The translations under genes and the position numbers were made by a program. A stretch of 9,436 nucleotides of DNA from JAAYHC01 sp964483175. Lineage in GTDB: Bacteria; Bacillota; UBA5301. The stretch covers positions 1 to 9,436 of the forward strand of contig CAZAAT010000078.1 of NCBI GenBank assembly GCA_964483175.1, in the 5' to 3' direction. The notes beneath the pieces were generated by a model. That model worked only from the letters and a program-made list of their open reading frames with translations. It was not told where the DNA came from and did not search any database. Below, one piece after another: positions 1 to 6,775 of this stretch (position 1 is its first letter; the number at the start of each line of letters is the position of its first letter).

Positions 1-637
1 TATACTCACAATTTTCAACAACCTGCCAAACACCATCACGCCTTACCAAAGCATAATTATGCCTGGCCATGACATCCAAGATTGCCCCAGCATTACATTT
101 TTGCAAACTAAAAGAACAGATCGCTAAGATGGTCCGACCACTGATAAAATCATCTACCAGCGATTCATACTCGATGAAGTCCTGCCACTGATGCTGCTCC
201 AGCCAAAAGGTATTAGCGCTTAAGCGCAGACCATTAAAACCTCGTTTCCGGGCCAGAATCAGTTTTTCCATCCACCCGGCCAGGACGCGCTGCGGATCAA
301 AATGCCCATCCGGCATATACCAAGAACTACTGTCGATAATCTCAAGCTGTCCGGAGTTTAAATATCGGTCGAGGTTACCGATGGCTTTGGTCAATGCAGC
401 CTTAGCCTTTTCTCCGTCAAGGGGATCGCTAGTTACCCACATGCAGAACTCATTTTGACACAATCCGGCATAAAAATAGGGAACCAGAATCTCGATTAGA
501 TCTTGTTCATCCTCGTAAAAATGGCAGAGATGTGTACCCCAGGAAACCCCACTAAGCACATCAAGACCGGTGACTCTTTCAGCCCACCAGGAGTCGCTCC
601 ATCTGGCTACTGGCACGTACAGACCACATCCTTGCAT
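1..637 (-). CDS. MEDS-domain sensor protein, 5' part only (runs off the left edge)
   Basis: This is an open frame of at least 212 codons with no stop before the window edge, so only the N-terminal part is seen. Residues about 24-210 match what I know of the MEDS (methanogen/methylotroph DcmR sensory) domain. Visible hallmarks are GTHLCHFYEDEQDL (residues 34-47), FCMWVTSDPL (64-73), GFNGLRLSANTFWLE (133-147) and a late CSFSLQKCNAGAILDVM block (174-190). In relatives the domain sits in front of PAS and histidine-kinase modules or an HTH. The output domain here lies outside the window, and the ligand is unknown. His36, Cys38 and His39 are the conserved-looking polar cluster. The start is uncertain. 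The ATG at 637 has no clear Shine-Dalgarno; an in-frame TTG at 655 follows a weak GGTG, and a stop lies directly upstream of that. The gene follows uppP by about 80 bases with no obvious terminator between. Family assignment is fairly secure; the start is not. Confidence 0.75.
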   Translation of the reverse strand, partial: MQGCGLYVPVARWSDSWWAERVTGLDVLSGVSWGTHLCHFYEDEQDLIEILVPYFYAGLCQNEFCMWVTSDPLDGEKAKAALTKAIGNLDRYLNSGQLEIIDSSSWYMPDGHFDPQRVLAGWMEKLILARKRGFNGLRLSANTFWLEQHQWQDFIEYESLVDDFISGRTILAICSFSLQKCNAGAILDVMARHNYALVRRDGVWQVVENCEY

Positions 638-716
638 TCGCTGTCGACATGACAAAATTCACCAAAAGTAGAGTAATCCCTTTGCCCAGGCTGTTAATTC
701 CTTACCGAAATGGTTG

Positions 717-1535
717 CTAGCTTAAAAAATAGACGAGAACGATAAGACCTAAAACGATTCTGTACCAACCAAAAATGATAAAGTTGTTATTTTGAATGTA
801 GCGCAGCAATAATTTAATCGCCATTATCGATACGATGAATGCGGTGATCATTCCGGAAAATAGGATGGCCGCCTCCATCAAGGTAAAATCCAAACCAAAT
901 TTAATCAGTTTCAGACAACTGGCACCAAACATCACCGGAATAGACATAAAAAATGAGTATTCGGCAGCAATTTCACGCGAAGTCCCCAACAGTATACCGC
1001 CAAGAATAGTCGCCCCAGAGCGGGACGTTCCAGGAATTAAACTCAATACTTGAAATATGCCGATTCCTAACGCCGTCCGATACGACAAACCAGCGAAACT
1101 AGTAGTTGTAGGTCGCCTTTTTTCATTGCGATTTTCTACCACAATAAACAAAATCCCATAGACGATCAGCATAATGGCCACGGTAATATAATTGTAAAAA
1201 TGTTCATCTAGCCAATCATCAAGCAACAGACCCACGATGGCAGCTGGAAGCACTCCGACGATCACTTTGAGCCAAATATCAATGGTATCTCGCTTTTGCC
1301 GGACGGTTTTTTCTGGTGAAAACGGGTTAAGCTTCTGGAAATATAAGAATACAACCGCCATAATCGCGCCGAGCTGAATAACGACTAAAAACATTTCTTT
1401 AAAGGCATCAGAGGATTGGAGCCGCACAAACTCATCCGCCAGAATCATGTGCCCGGTACTGCTAATCGGCAGCCATTCGGTAATTCCCTCAATGATGCCT
1501 AAGATAATTGCCACCAAAATATTCAGATAGTCCAC
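717..1535 (-). CDS. uppP: undecaprenyl-diphosphatase (UppP/BacA family)
   Basis: The product is an integral membrane phosphatase that converts undecaprenyl diphosphate to the monophosphate, recycling the lipid carrier for peptidoglycan and other wall polymers; extra copies give bacitracin tolerance. From the GTG start it is 272 residues, normal for the family. Signature 1, GIIEGITEWLPISSTGH (13-29), carries the catalytic Glu16, Glu20 and His29. Signature 2, PGTSRSGAT (168-176), carries Arg172. Several hydrophobic helices lie between and after them. I chose GTG at 1535 because family members begin about MDYLNIL, and an AGGAG lies 11 bases upstream. A longer frame from TTG at 1571 would start inside a TATAAT box and has no ribosome site. 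It is flanked by the molybdate/tungstate operon and the MEDS gene; nothing suggests a shared function. Very confident. Confidence 0.95.
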   Translation of the reverse strand: MDYLNILVAIILGIIEGITEWLPISSTGHMILADEFVRLQSSDAFKEMFLVVIQLGAIMAVVFLYFQKLNPFSPEKTVRQKRDTIDIWLKVIVGVLPAAIVGLLLDDWLDEHFYNYITVAIMLIVYGILFIVVENRNEKRRPTTTSFAGLSYRTALGIGIFQVLSLIPGTSRSGATILGGILLGTSREIAAEYSFFMSIPVMFGASCLKLIKFGLDFTLMEAAILFSGMITAFIVSIMAIKLLLRYIQNNNFIIFGWYRIVLGLIVLVYFLS

Positions 1536-1546
1536 GGTGAATGATT

Positions 1547-1551
1547 CTCCT
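1547..1551 (-). promoter_or_regulatory. ribosome binding site for uppP that decides a GTG start
   Basis: AGGAG read on the minus strand, 11 bases before the GTG at 1535. The spacing is a little long, but it is the only Shine-Dalgarno near the family-consistent N terminus. Confidence 0.5.
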
Positions 1552-1570
1552 ATCCTAAACCTACCATTCA

Positions 1571-1576
1571 ATTATA
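1571..1576 (-). promoter_or_regulatory. possible -10 box for uppP
   Basis: A perfect TATAAT on the minus strand lies about 36 bases upstream of the GTG start, which would give a short 5' leader containing the AGGAG. No good -35 hexamer is visible at 16-18 bases (candidates read like GTAGGA), so this is a weak call. If real, it rules out the alternative TTG start that overlaps it. Confidence 0.3.
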
Positions 1577-1648
1577 CACAATATTATGGTATTTCCTACT
1601 GCGAAAGACCGGATAAAAGAAATAGATGGCCATGCCGTCCGTGACCAA

Positions 1649-1685
1649 ATTGATAGGGGGCTGCCTCCTTTACTCAGCAACCCCC
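1649..1685 (-). terminator. terminator-like hairpin after the ModABC-like operon
   Basis: On the minus strand GGGGGTTGCT (1685-1676) pairs with GGCAGCCCCC (1665-1656): ten pairs including two G-U, with a ten-base loop, starting 13 bases after the ATPase stop codon. The tail TATCAAT is only modestly T-rich, so termination may be partial. The rest of the gap up to uppP (1655-1577) shows no gene. Confidence 0.6.
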
Positions 1686-1698
1686 AATTTAACCTTGG

Positions 1699-2367
1699 CT
1701 ATTGTTCCTCGCGCATCAGCTCGAAAGCTTCCTGCGCGCTATTGACAGATCTTATCTGGTGCTTGGTCATTACCGCAAAACTATCTGCTATCAGTTCGGC
1801 TTCATGGGGATCATGAGTTACAAATAGAACCGGAACCCCTGCCGTTTGCAGCGCTCGTTTGAACTCTGGCAGCATCTTTTCTTTGAGTGCTATATCCATA
1901 CCAGTCAAAGGTTCATCAAGCAGAATAGTACGCGGGTTAGGAGCCAATGACCGAGCTAGGCTTGTCCGATTTTGATAGCCACCGCTTAATTCGCGCGGTC
2001 TCTTGTCCAGAACATGCTGTAAATCCAAGAGCTCCACTAATGTACGAAACCATTCCTCCGATCCTCTGCCATTACGCATGCCATAACGAATGTTGCCTTC
2101 GACTGTCAAGTTTGAAAACAAAGCTGGGCGTTGCGGAACATAGCCAATATTGCGACCCTCCGGCGGCAAGTTCGTGAGTTCTTCATCGCCAAAGAAGATC
2201 TGCCCACTATCTAGCCGGATCGTGCCGGCAACTATTTTGAGTAGTGTAGATTTGCCGCAACCATTGAGGCCGATGAGCGCTTTGATTTCCGAACCTACAT
2301 TTAATGACACGTTGTCAAGGATAAGATCTTTACCATATGCTTTAGTAATACCCTCAAGTTTAAGCAT
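1699..2367 (-). CDS. ABC transporter ATP-binding subunit, molybdate/tungstate type
   Basis: This 222-residue cytoplasmic ATPase powers the adjacent ModB-like permease. Visible motifs are Walker A GLNGCGKST (33-41), Q-loop Gln79 in YVPQ, signature LSGGYQ (127-132), Walker B ILLDEP (148-153), the D-loop ending at Asp158, and H-loop His185 in VTHD. The signature is slightly unusual, with Tyr where Gln or Glu is normal. It is a bare nucleotide-binding domain: classical ModC proteins are about 350 residues with a C-terminal Mop/TOBE oxyanion-binding domain, which is absent here. The ATG at 2367 has AGGAGG seven bases upstream and overlaps the permease stop by eight bases, so translation is probably coupled. 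An upstream in-frame start at 2400 lies deep in the permease and lacks a ribosome site. The substrate is inferred from the neighbouring genes and the riboswitch, since the ATPase alone does not show it. Confident about the family. Confidence 0.9.
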   Translation of the reverse strand: MLKLEGITKAYGKDLILDNVSLNVGSEIKALIGLNGCGKSTLLKIVAGTIRLDSGQIFFGDEELTNLPPEGRNIGYVPQRPALFSNLTVEGNIRYGMRNGRGSEEWFRTLVELLDLQHVLDKRPRELSGGYQNRTSLARSLAPNPRTILLDEPLTGMDIALKEKMLPEFKRALQTAGVPVLFVTHDPHEAELIADSFAVMTKHQIRSVNSAQEAFELMREEQ

Positions 2368-3127
2368 GCTTCGACCTCCTAGCACTAAGAATAGAAACAA
2401 TAATTAGAGATAAAAGCACACAAAAGACTGCGGCCGTGACTGCCATATCAAGCTCACCGACTTCGACCTTGGTAAAGACGTAGGATGCTAGCACCTGTGT
2501 TGTTCCAGGAAGGTTTCCACCAAACATAATAACCGCGGCAAATTCACTTAATGAACGGGAAAATGCCAGGATAAAGCCGGAAACTAGCGCCTCCCCCATA
2601 GTAGGTAAGACAACCCGGAAATAGGCCTGGGCGGTGTTATCTCCTAATGTCCTAGCTACATCGATTACATCTCGCTCCATTTGGTCTACACCCGAAACCA
2701 AAGTTCTTGAAGCAAGCGAATACGATACGAAAAACATGGCCAGGACCACAGCTCCGAGAGTAAATGCCGCCCCAGTCTCACCAATAAAGCCAAGCGTATT
2801 GCGTCCGAATGCCAATAACAGTGCTAATCCGGCAACAGTATGCGGAAGAGCGATTGGCAAATCATTAAAGAGATTGGCAATCCGATAGATAACTGAATCC
2901 TGGTGAAACAGATAGTAGAAAGAAAAGCCGATGGCGACAATTACCGCAAGTGCAGCAGCTAAAGCTGCGCAGATCATCGTGTTTTTCAAGCTATCCCAGA
3001 AAAGCCAGTCGGCAAAAGTAGCCTGAACCCCAGTGAAATCAAGCCTAATAATCAGTGCCACAACCGGAAAGACGATCAGTAAAAAGAATAGCGGTAAGAA
3101 AAAGCTGTCGATCCAGTTCTTACTCAT
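2360..3127 (-). CDS. modB: molybdate/tungstate ABC transporter permease (ModB/WtpB-like)
   Basis: This 255-residue membrane permease forms the homodimeric channel of the importer. Hydrophobic helices are seen near residues 8-27, 50-75, 92-108, 120-142, 178-205 and 228-248. The stretch IALPHTVAGLALLLAFG (92-108) and SEFAAVIMFGGNLPG (194-208) are the characteristic ModB/CysT-family blocks. The cytoplasmic EAA coupling loop that docks on the ATPase is DVARTLGDNTAQAYFRVVLP (156-175). ATG at 3127 is chosen because it overlaps the binding-protein stop by eight bases and the first helix follows directly; earlier in-frame Met codons would add a non-hydrophobic extension lying inside the upstream gene. 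Sulfate (CysT) permeases share this fold. The preceding ModA-class protein and the Moco-family leader make molybdate or tungstate much more likely. The sequence does not say which of the two. Confidence 0.87.
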   Translation of the reverse strand: MSKNWIDSFFLPLFFLLIVFPVVALIIRLDFTGVQATFADWLFWDSLKNTMICAALAAALAVIVAIGFSFYYLFHQDSVIYRIANLFNDLPIALPHTVAGLALLLAFGRNTLGFIGETGAAFTLGAVVLAMFFVSYSLASRTLVSGVDQMERDVIDVARTLGDNTAQAYFRVVLPTMGEALVSGFILAFSRSLSEFAAVIMFGGNLPGTTQVLASYVFTKVEVGELDMAVTAAVFCVLLSLIIVSILSARRSKHA

Positions 3128-3890
3128 AAGGCACCCAACCATATTTTGCGAAGTTAGCTGCATTCTTGAAGGCGAAGTTTTCAAAAGCCTCGGCTAGTGC
3201 TGTTTTTCCGCCTTTAATGATGGCTGTGGCAAAAACGATTTCTCCAGTGTGTTTAGTATCAATTACATCTACAGGCTCGAGCCCATTGCCATTGGCTACG
3301 CTGCTGAAGATAAGACCTGCATCGACCTGATTCTCTTTAACCATGATCGCAACTTGATTTACTGTACTCGGCCTTGCTTTAATGTTATCACCTAACTTAT
3401 CAAACAACCCAAGCGAGCGTAAGCCATTTTCAGCATAGATTCCGACGGGTGCCTGTTGATCACAGATGACCAGGCTTACATTTGGCTTGATCAGATCCTC
3501 CACTTTTTGCACCTTAGATTTTCCACCAGAGGATACCACCAAGACAATATTGTCTGATAGAAACTTGCGGGCCCGCTCTAACTTGCCTGATGCCTCTAGC
3601 TTTTCAACATAGAGCCAATCGGCGGTAAAATACAAGTCGCAAGGTTGGTTCAGCTCGATTTGAGCAAATAGTCCTCCCGAAGGCCCATAGTTAGGCAAAA
3701 CTCTGGCCCCACTAGCTTTTTCAAAAGCAGCAATGGTCTCATCCATAGGTTTTTTCATGCCGGCGGCAACAAATAGACGCAGCTGCTGGCCTTTGAACTG
3801 GCTTAAATCCTCTGCAGCATAGGTCACAATTGAGTTAACAGCTAAGGTCAGTAACAATACCACTAGTAACGCTGGTAAGAATTTTTGCAT
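3120..3890 (-). CDS. modA: molybdate/tungstate ABC transporter substrate-binding protein (ModA-like)
   Basis: This 256-residue exported oxyanion-binding protein delivers substrate to the ModB-like permease. The hydrophobic stretch at residues 5-23 is a signal peptide with likely cleavage after TYA (about residue 25). There is no lipobox cysteine. The mature part has the ModA-type two-lobe pattern: LRLFVAAGMKKPMDE (37-51), NYGPSGGLFAQIE (67-79), PCDLYFTADW (83-92) and a hinge region around NQVAIMVKENQVDAGLIF (178-195). In this family the first lobe's VAAG loop and the PSGG loop contact the oxyanion; I infer this from the family. The TupA-type TTTS motif is absent, so it is not a classical TupA. 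ATG at 3890 has GGAGG eight bases upstream; a TTG at 3905 overlaps that site and is rejected. It is the first gene of a three-gene operon led by a Moco-family riboswitch-like element. Mo versus W specificity is unresolved. Confidence 0.85.
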   Translation of the reverse strand: MQKFLPALLVVLLLTLAVNSIVTYAAEDLSQFKGQQLRLFVAAGMKKPMDETIAAFEKASGARVLPNYGPSGGLFAQIELNQPCDLYFTADWLYVEKLEASGKLERARKFLSDNIVLVVSSGGKSKVQKVEDLIKPNVSLVICDQQAPVGIYAENGLRSLGLFDKLGDNIKARPSTVNQVAIMVKENQVDAGLIFSSVANGNGLEPVDVIDTKHTGEIVFATAIIKGGKTALAEAFENFAFKNAANFAKYGWVPYE

Positions 3891-3898
3891 ATAAAAAA

Positions 3899-3903
3899 CC
3901 TCC
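3899..3903 (-). promoter_or_regulatory. ribosome binding site of the modA-like gene
   Basis: GGAGG on the minus strand, eight bases before the ATG at 3890. It fixes that start and excludes the TTG at 3905, which would overlap it. It lies about 150 bases beyond the aptamer, so regulation through this site by direct pairing to the aptamer is not obvious. Confidence 0.7.
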
Positions 3904-3990
3904 AATTTTTTTCAGATAATAGCGATTTTTCGGACAAATCTAGTCAATTAGGGTCAGACACCTCCTAATGGCTCCGAATGACTGCCTCTG

Positions 3991-4048
3991 AAAACTGGAG
4001 GAAGCAATTTGAAAACTCCAGAGTAGAATGATAGGCATCTACTCCTGG
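3991..4048 (-). promoter_or_regulatory. expression platform: two overlapping, mutually exclusive hairpins, both terminator-like
   Basis: Two hairpins follow the aptamer on the minus strand. Hairpin A pairs 4048-4038 (CCAG, one bulged G, AGTAGA) with TCTACTCTGG at 4027-4018 and is followed by AGTTTTC. Hairpin B pairs CTGGAG at 4021-4016 with CTCCAG at 4000-3995 and is followed by TTTTC. Both need the bases at 4021-4018, so only one can form at a time. Such an arrangement is typical of a riboswitch that chooses between termination and read-through. Each T-run is only four bases, so which hairpin terminates is not decided by the sequence. Confidence 0.55.
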
Positions 4049-4052
4049 ATGA

Positions 4053-4138
4053 CTCCTTTCCATAATGGGAGGCATATCTGTTTCCGGATATACCCTTACG
4101 GCCTGGCTCCCTTGGTTTTCGGGCCGGCAGGCTCGGAG
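4053..4138 (-). ncRNA. Moco/Tuco-family riboswitch-like aptamer in the modA leader
   Basis: Read on the minus strand, this 86-base element shows the layout I associate with the Moco RNA motif. The closing helix P1 pairs CTCC (4138-4135) with GGAG (4056-4053). GAGCC follows on the 5' side, then a P2 arm in which GCCTG (4132-4128) pairs with CAGGC (4105-4101). A hairpin ATATC/GATAT (4091-4087 with 4078-4074) has a purine-rich loop and sits between GGGT and GCCTCCC. Finally comes the near-invariant GGAAAGG segment that leads into P1. The E. coli moaA leader, as I remember it, has the same GGGC-hairpin-GCCTCCC and GGAAAGG order. The P2 domain is compact compared with E. coli; shortened forms have been linked to tungsten-cofactor sensing, which I recall only loosely. 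Known elements of the family bind molybdenum (or tungsten) cofactor and often repress synthesis or transport genes. It lies 163 bases before modA. Confidence 0.82.
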
Positions 4139-4197
4139 CAGTTATTTTTCAGGTTCTATTCTGGCTCAGTCTAGAGAGCACCTGTGGACATTTAACC

Positions 4198-4968
4198 TTA
4201 CCTGGCTCTCACGGTCTTTTTAATGCTATAGTCAGACAACTGGCGAATACCACCAGCTAAAGATATTGCTTTAAAAATATCTGCTTTGCGCTCGCTATTC
4301 CACCACGAACCTGCCAGAACGGTCACATTTGTTCCCCGGAACGCTTCGGGAAACATGGGGGTCGATGCGCCCATAATCATAACTTCGCGCGCATTTGAGC
4401 ACATTTCTAACAGTCCGTCGATTGAACCGTTTATGAACGTGGTACCGCTCAAGACAACGATATCGCATGTTGGCAACAGCTTCTCTTGCTCCTGAACAGG
4501 TACGACCAGTCCATGTGCCCCGCCACACTTAGAGATACCTTCATCAAAAATGAATATCTCCTTAGCCATTTCACTTAGCTGGGCAGCAACCGGAGCGATA
4601 TAACCGACCATGCCAATTGTATCGGTTTCGTTCACAACAAGACCGTACGGATGGTGGGTTGTATCAGCATCCTCAAGTTCAAGTGAGCGAGTAGCAGCGG
4701 TGAGCACCGCCATGCCAATACCGCGCTGCAAGTCTTCGGCCCCGCTAACTGCCCATTGAGCAATATCCCAGGCATTTTGACCGATAAGCTCTTGCCCGTA
4801 GGGAAAGATAGAACAACCCGCCCGTAACCCTTCCCGTAATACATACGTTACGCCAATGTTAGAGTTGTCCAATTCCAGACCAATTAGGGAAATGCCGATA
4901 ACAGCATCGCGGATTTTTACACCTTCTAATAGAGGTCTGGCCTCGTGTAGCACTTTGTTAATCACCAT
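4198..4968 (-). CDS. DUF4213/DUF364 protein, putative heavy-metal (Mo/W) chelation or handling
   Basis: This 256-residue soluble protein has no signal peptide or membrane helix. The N-terminal part (about 1-95) fits DUF4213 and the C-terminal part (about 105-245) fits DUF364, a Rossmann-like domain described in the family as a putative heavy-metal chelation domain. Visible blocks are VIGISLIGLEL (23-33), DTIGMVGYIAPVAAQL (116-131), CDIVVLSGTTFINGSI (168-183) and VMIMGASTPMFPEAF (196-210). Possible metal ligands include Cys52, His105-His106, Cys148, His152 and Cys168; none is proven. ATG at 4968 overlaps the ATPase stop by 11 bases and has a GGGGG five bases upstream; a TTG at 4980 lacks such a site. 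It is the last gene of the FepB/FecCD/FecE-like operon and sits between two riboswitch-controlled transporters, so a role in handling imported molybdate or tungstate is a reasonable inference. The biochemical activity is unknown. Confidence 0.85.
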   Translation of the reverse strand: MVINKVLHEARPLLEGVKIRDAVIGISLIGLELDNSNIGVTYVLREGLRAGCSIFPYGQELIGQNAWDIAQWAVSGAEDLQRGIGMAVLTAATRSLELEDADTTHHPYGLVVNETDTIGMVGYIAPVAAQLSEMAKEIFIFDEGISKCGGAHGLVVPVQEQEKLLPTCDIVVLSGTTFINGSIDGLLEMCSNAREVMIMGASTPMFPEAFRGTNVTVLAGSWWNSERKADIFKAISLAGGIRQLSDYSIKKTVRAR

Positions 4969-5764
4969 TGTATCCCCCAACTCCTAAATTCAAGTTCGGA
5001 ACAGCACAGATATTCCGATTTAGCTCCTCAATAGAGAGAATGCGTAGGTCTGTATCATAGAGATTCTGTAAAAAGTCCTCCCGCATAATTTCACCACAAT
5101 CACCAAATGTCATTTGCCCTTGTCGGTTTATCACCCCGATTTGCGCATTAAGCAATAATACATGGTCCGGATTATGGGTCGTCATTACGATGCCATAGCC
5201 GCGGTCAGCCAAATCGCTAATTGTTTTGAGCACCTTAATTTGATTGCCGTAATCAAGGTGGGCCGTGGGCTCATCGAGTAAGATCACCGCTGGCTGTTGG
5301 GCAATCGCCCGCGCGATACAGACTTGCTGCCGTTCACCGCCACTGATTTCGGTATATGGTTTCTCGGCCAGATGTTCGATCCTGAGCAACCGAATAGCTT
5401 GCCAGGCGATCTCATAATGCTCCGCTTTGGGGCGTTCAAATGTGCCCATGCGCGGGGCACAGCCCGTCACCACATATTCTAAGACCGAAAAGTCAAAGGC
5501 TGGTATGACGATCTGCGGCACATAGCTGATCGCCCTGGCCACTTCGCGCAGCTGCATCCGGCGCGTACTGAGCCCGTCAATCAGGACTTCGCCGGCTACC
5601 GGTACCAACATATTGGCGATACAATTCAACAAAGTACTCTTGCCGGCGCCATTAGGCCCTAAAATGCAGATTATCTTCCCCGGTTCAATATCGAAAGAAA
5701 TATTTTCGAAGATCATCCGGCCATTTCTATACGTAAAGCTGAGGTTTCTGACTTCGATTTTCAT
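4958..5764 (-). CDS. FecE/BtuD-class ABC transporter ATP-binding protein
   Basis: This 268-residue cytoplasmic ATPase drives the FecCD-like permease encoded just upstream. Motifs are Walker A GPNGAGKST (36-44), Q-loop Gln84 in YVPQ, signature ISGGERQ (140-146), Walker B VILLDEP (160-166) followed by TAHLD ending at Asp171, and H-loop His197 in TTHN. The length and the ISGGERQ form are typical of importers for siderophores, cobalamin and, in some bacteria and archaea, molybdate/tungstate (the MolBCA type). The ATG at 5764 overlaps the permease TGA in the classical ATGA fashion, implying coupled translation; a longer frame from TTG at 5788 would lie inside the permease gene and is rejected. The operon is headed by a Moco-family leader, so I favour Mo/W oxyanion over iron or B12 as the substrate. 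The ATPase family itself is certain. Confidence 0.92.
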   Translation of the reverse strand: MKIEVRNLSFTYRNGRMIFENISFDIEPGKIICILGPNGAGKSTLLNCIANMLVPVAGEVLIDGLSTRRMQLREVARAISYVPQIVIPAFDFSVLEYVVTGCAPRMGTFERPKAEHYEIAWQAIRLLRIEHLAEKPYTEISGGERQQVCIARAIAQQPAVILLDEPTAHLDYGNQIKVLKTISDLADRGYGIVMTTHNPDHVLLLNAQIGVINRQGQMTFGDCGEIMREDFLQNLYDTDLRILSIEELNRNICAVPNLNLGVGGYNGD

Positions 5765-6768
5765 GATAATTTCGTTTTTCGCTCCCAAAGAATATAGGCA
5801 TAAAATGGCGCGCCGATTAGACCGGTTAAGATGCTCAGCGGAATTTCTACCGAAGTAGCCACCCGGGAGATGGTATCAATTAATAGCAAGAATATCGACC
5901 CTTGCAACAGGGTCACCGGGAACAACTTCGTATTATCCGGACCAACTAAGATCCGGCCGAGATGCGGAATGACCAAACCGATCCATCCGATAGTACCGCT
6001 GATACTGACCGCGCTGGCCGTGAGCAAGCTGGCACAAATAATGGCGATCCCCCGCAGTAAGACGACATTAATGCCTAAGCTTTTGGCCTCTTGCTCACCA
6101 AAGGACATGATATTAATGCGCCAGCTCAAAAGTAGCATAATCACCATGGCAGTGATCATCAACGGTATGACCGCAAAGACCTGTTTTAAGCTAACACCGG
6201 CGATACTGCCCATCTGCCAGTAGACTATCGAGGACAATTCGGTCTCAGGATCGGCAATGAATTTGAGAACCCCTAGAATAGACCCCATTAAGCCACTGAT
6301 GATGATACCGGATAGCACTAAAATAATATTTGAGCTACTACGTAAAATCTTTGATAACAGCACGGCAAGGTTAACCGCTACGAGCCCGCCGGCAAACGCA
6401 AATACTTGGGTCCAGGCTAGATTAAAGCCAAGCAAGATTGCGATAGCAGCACCAACGCAAGCTCCCGAAGAGACCCCGAGTAAATCAGGAGAAACCAAGG
6501 GATTTTTGAAAATCCCTTGGTAGATCGCTCCTGATAACGATAACGCAGCACCTACAATTACGGCGGCCAGTATGCGAGGAAAGCGCACTAGAAATAGTAC
6601 GTTTTCCATCGTCTTGTTGCCTTCGAGGCCTTTTACCTTAGTATAGAGAGCACCCAATACATCAGCCGGGTTCATACTATACCGCCCGATCGAAGCGGCA
6701 ACAAGACAAAATACAGCGAGTATTACTACTAATAGAATAATATACTTTCTACTATCTAGGTGATTCAT
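5761..6768 (-). CDS. FecCD-family ABC transporter permease
   Basis: This 335-residue permease has about ten hydrophobic helices, the normal size and topology for BtuC/FecCD proteins. Conserved blocks include LVRFPRILAAVIVGAALSLS (60-79), then QGIFKNPLVSPDLLGVSSGA (84-103), and the cytoplasmic coupling region GTIGWIGLVIPHLGRILVG (258-276) that contacts the ATPase. ATG at 6768 lies seven bases after the binding-protein stop; its ribosome site is weak, so translation is probably coupled to the upstream gene. Only one permease gene is present, so it should form a homodimer. Family members move ferric siderophores, haem, cobalamin or, in MolB, molybdate/tungstate. The substrate cannot be told from the permease. 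The Moco-family leader and DUF364 neighbour favour an Mo/W oxyanion or a complex of one. Confidence 0.92.
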   Translation of the reverse strand: MNHLDSRKYIILLVVILAVFCLVAASIGRYSMNPADVLGALYTKVKGLEGNKTMENVLFLVRFPRILAAVIVGAALSLSGAIYQGIFKNPLVSPDLLGVSSGACVGAAIAILLGFNLAWTQVFAFAGGLVAVNLAVLLSKILRSSSNIILVLSGIIISGLMGSILGVLKFIADPETELSSIVYWQMGSIAGVSLKQVFAVIPLMITAMVIMLLLSWRINIMSFGEQEAKSLGINVVLLRGIAIICASLLTASAVSISGTIGWIGLVIPHLGRILVGPDNTKLFPVTLLQGSIFLLLIDTISRVATSVEIPLSILTGLIGAPFYAYILWERKTKLS

Positions 6769-6775
6769 AAGTGGT

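Noticed and set aside
1536..1571. N-terminal extension of UppP from TTG at 1571
   Set aside because: The codon overlaps a TATAAT box, has no ribosome site, and adds 12 residues absent from the family.
4140..4197. Terminator after the DUF364 gene from the CAGGT/ACCTG inverted pair
   Set aside because: The stem is short with a long loop and is followed by A residues, with no T-run.
5831..6223. 130-codon plus-strand frame opposite the FecCD permease
   Set aside because: It lies fully inside a well-supported membrane protein gene, has no family features, and mirrors antisense codon bias.
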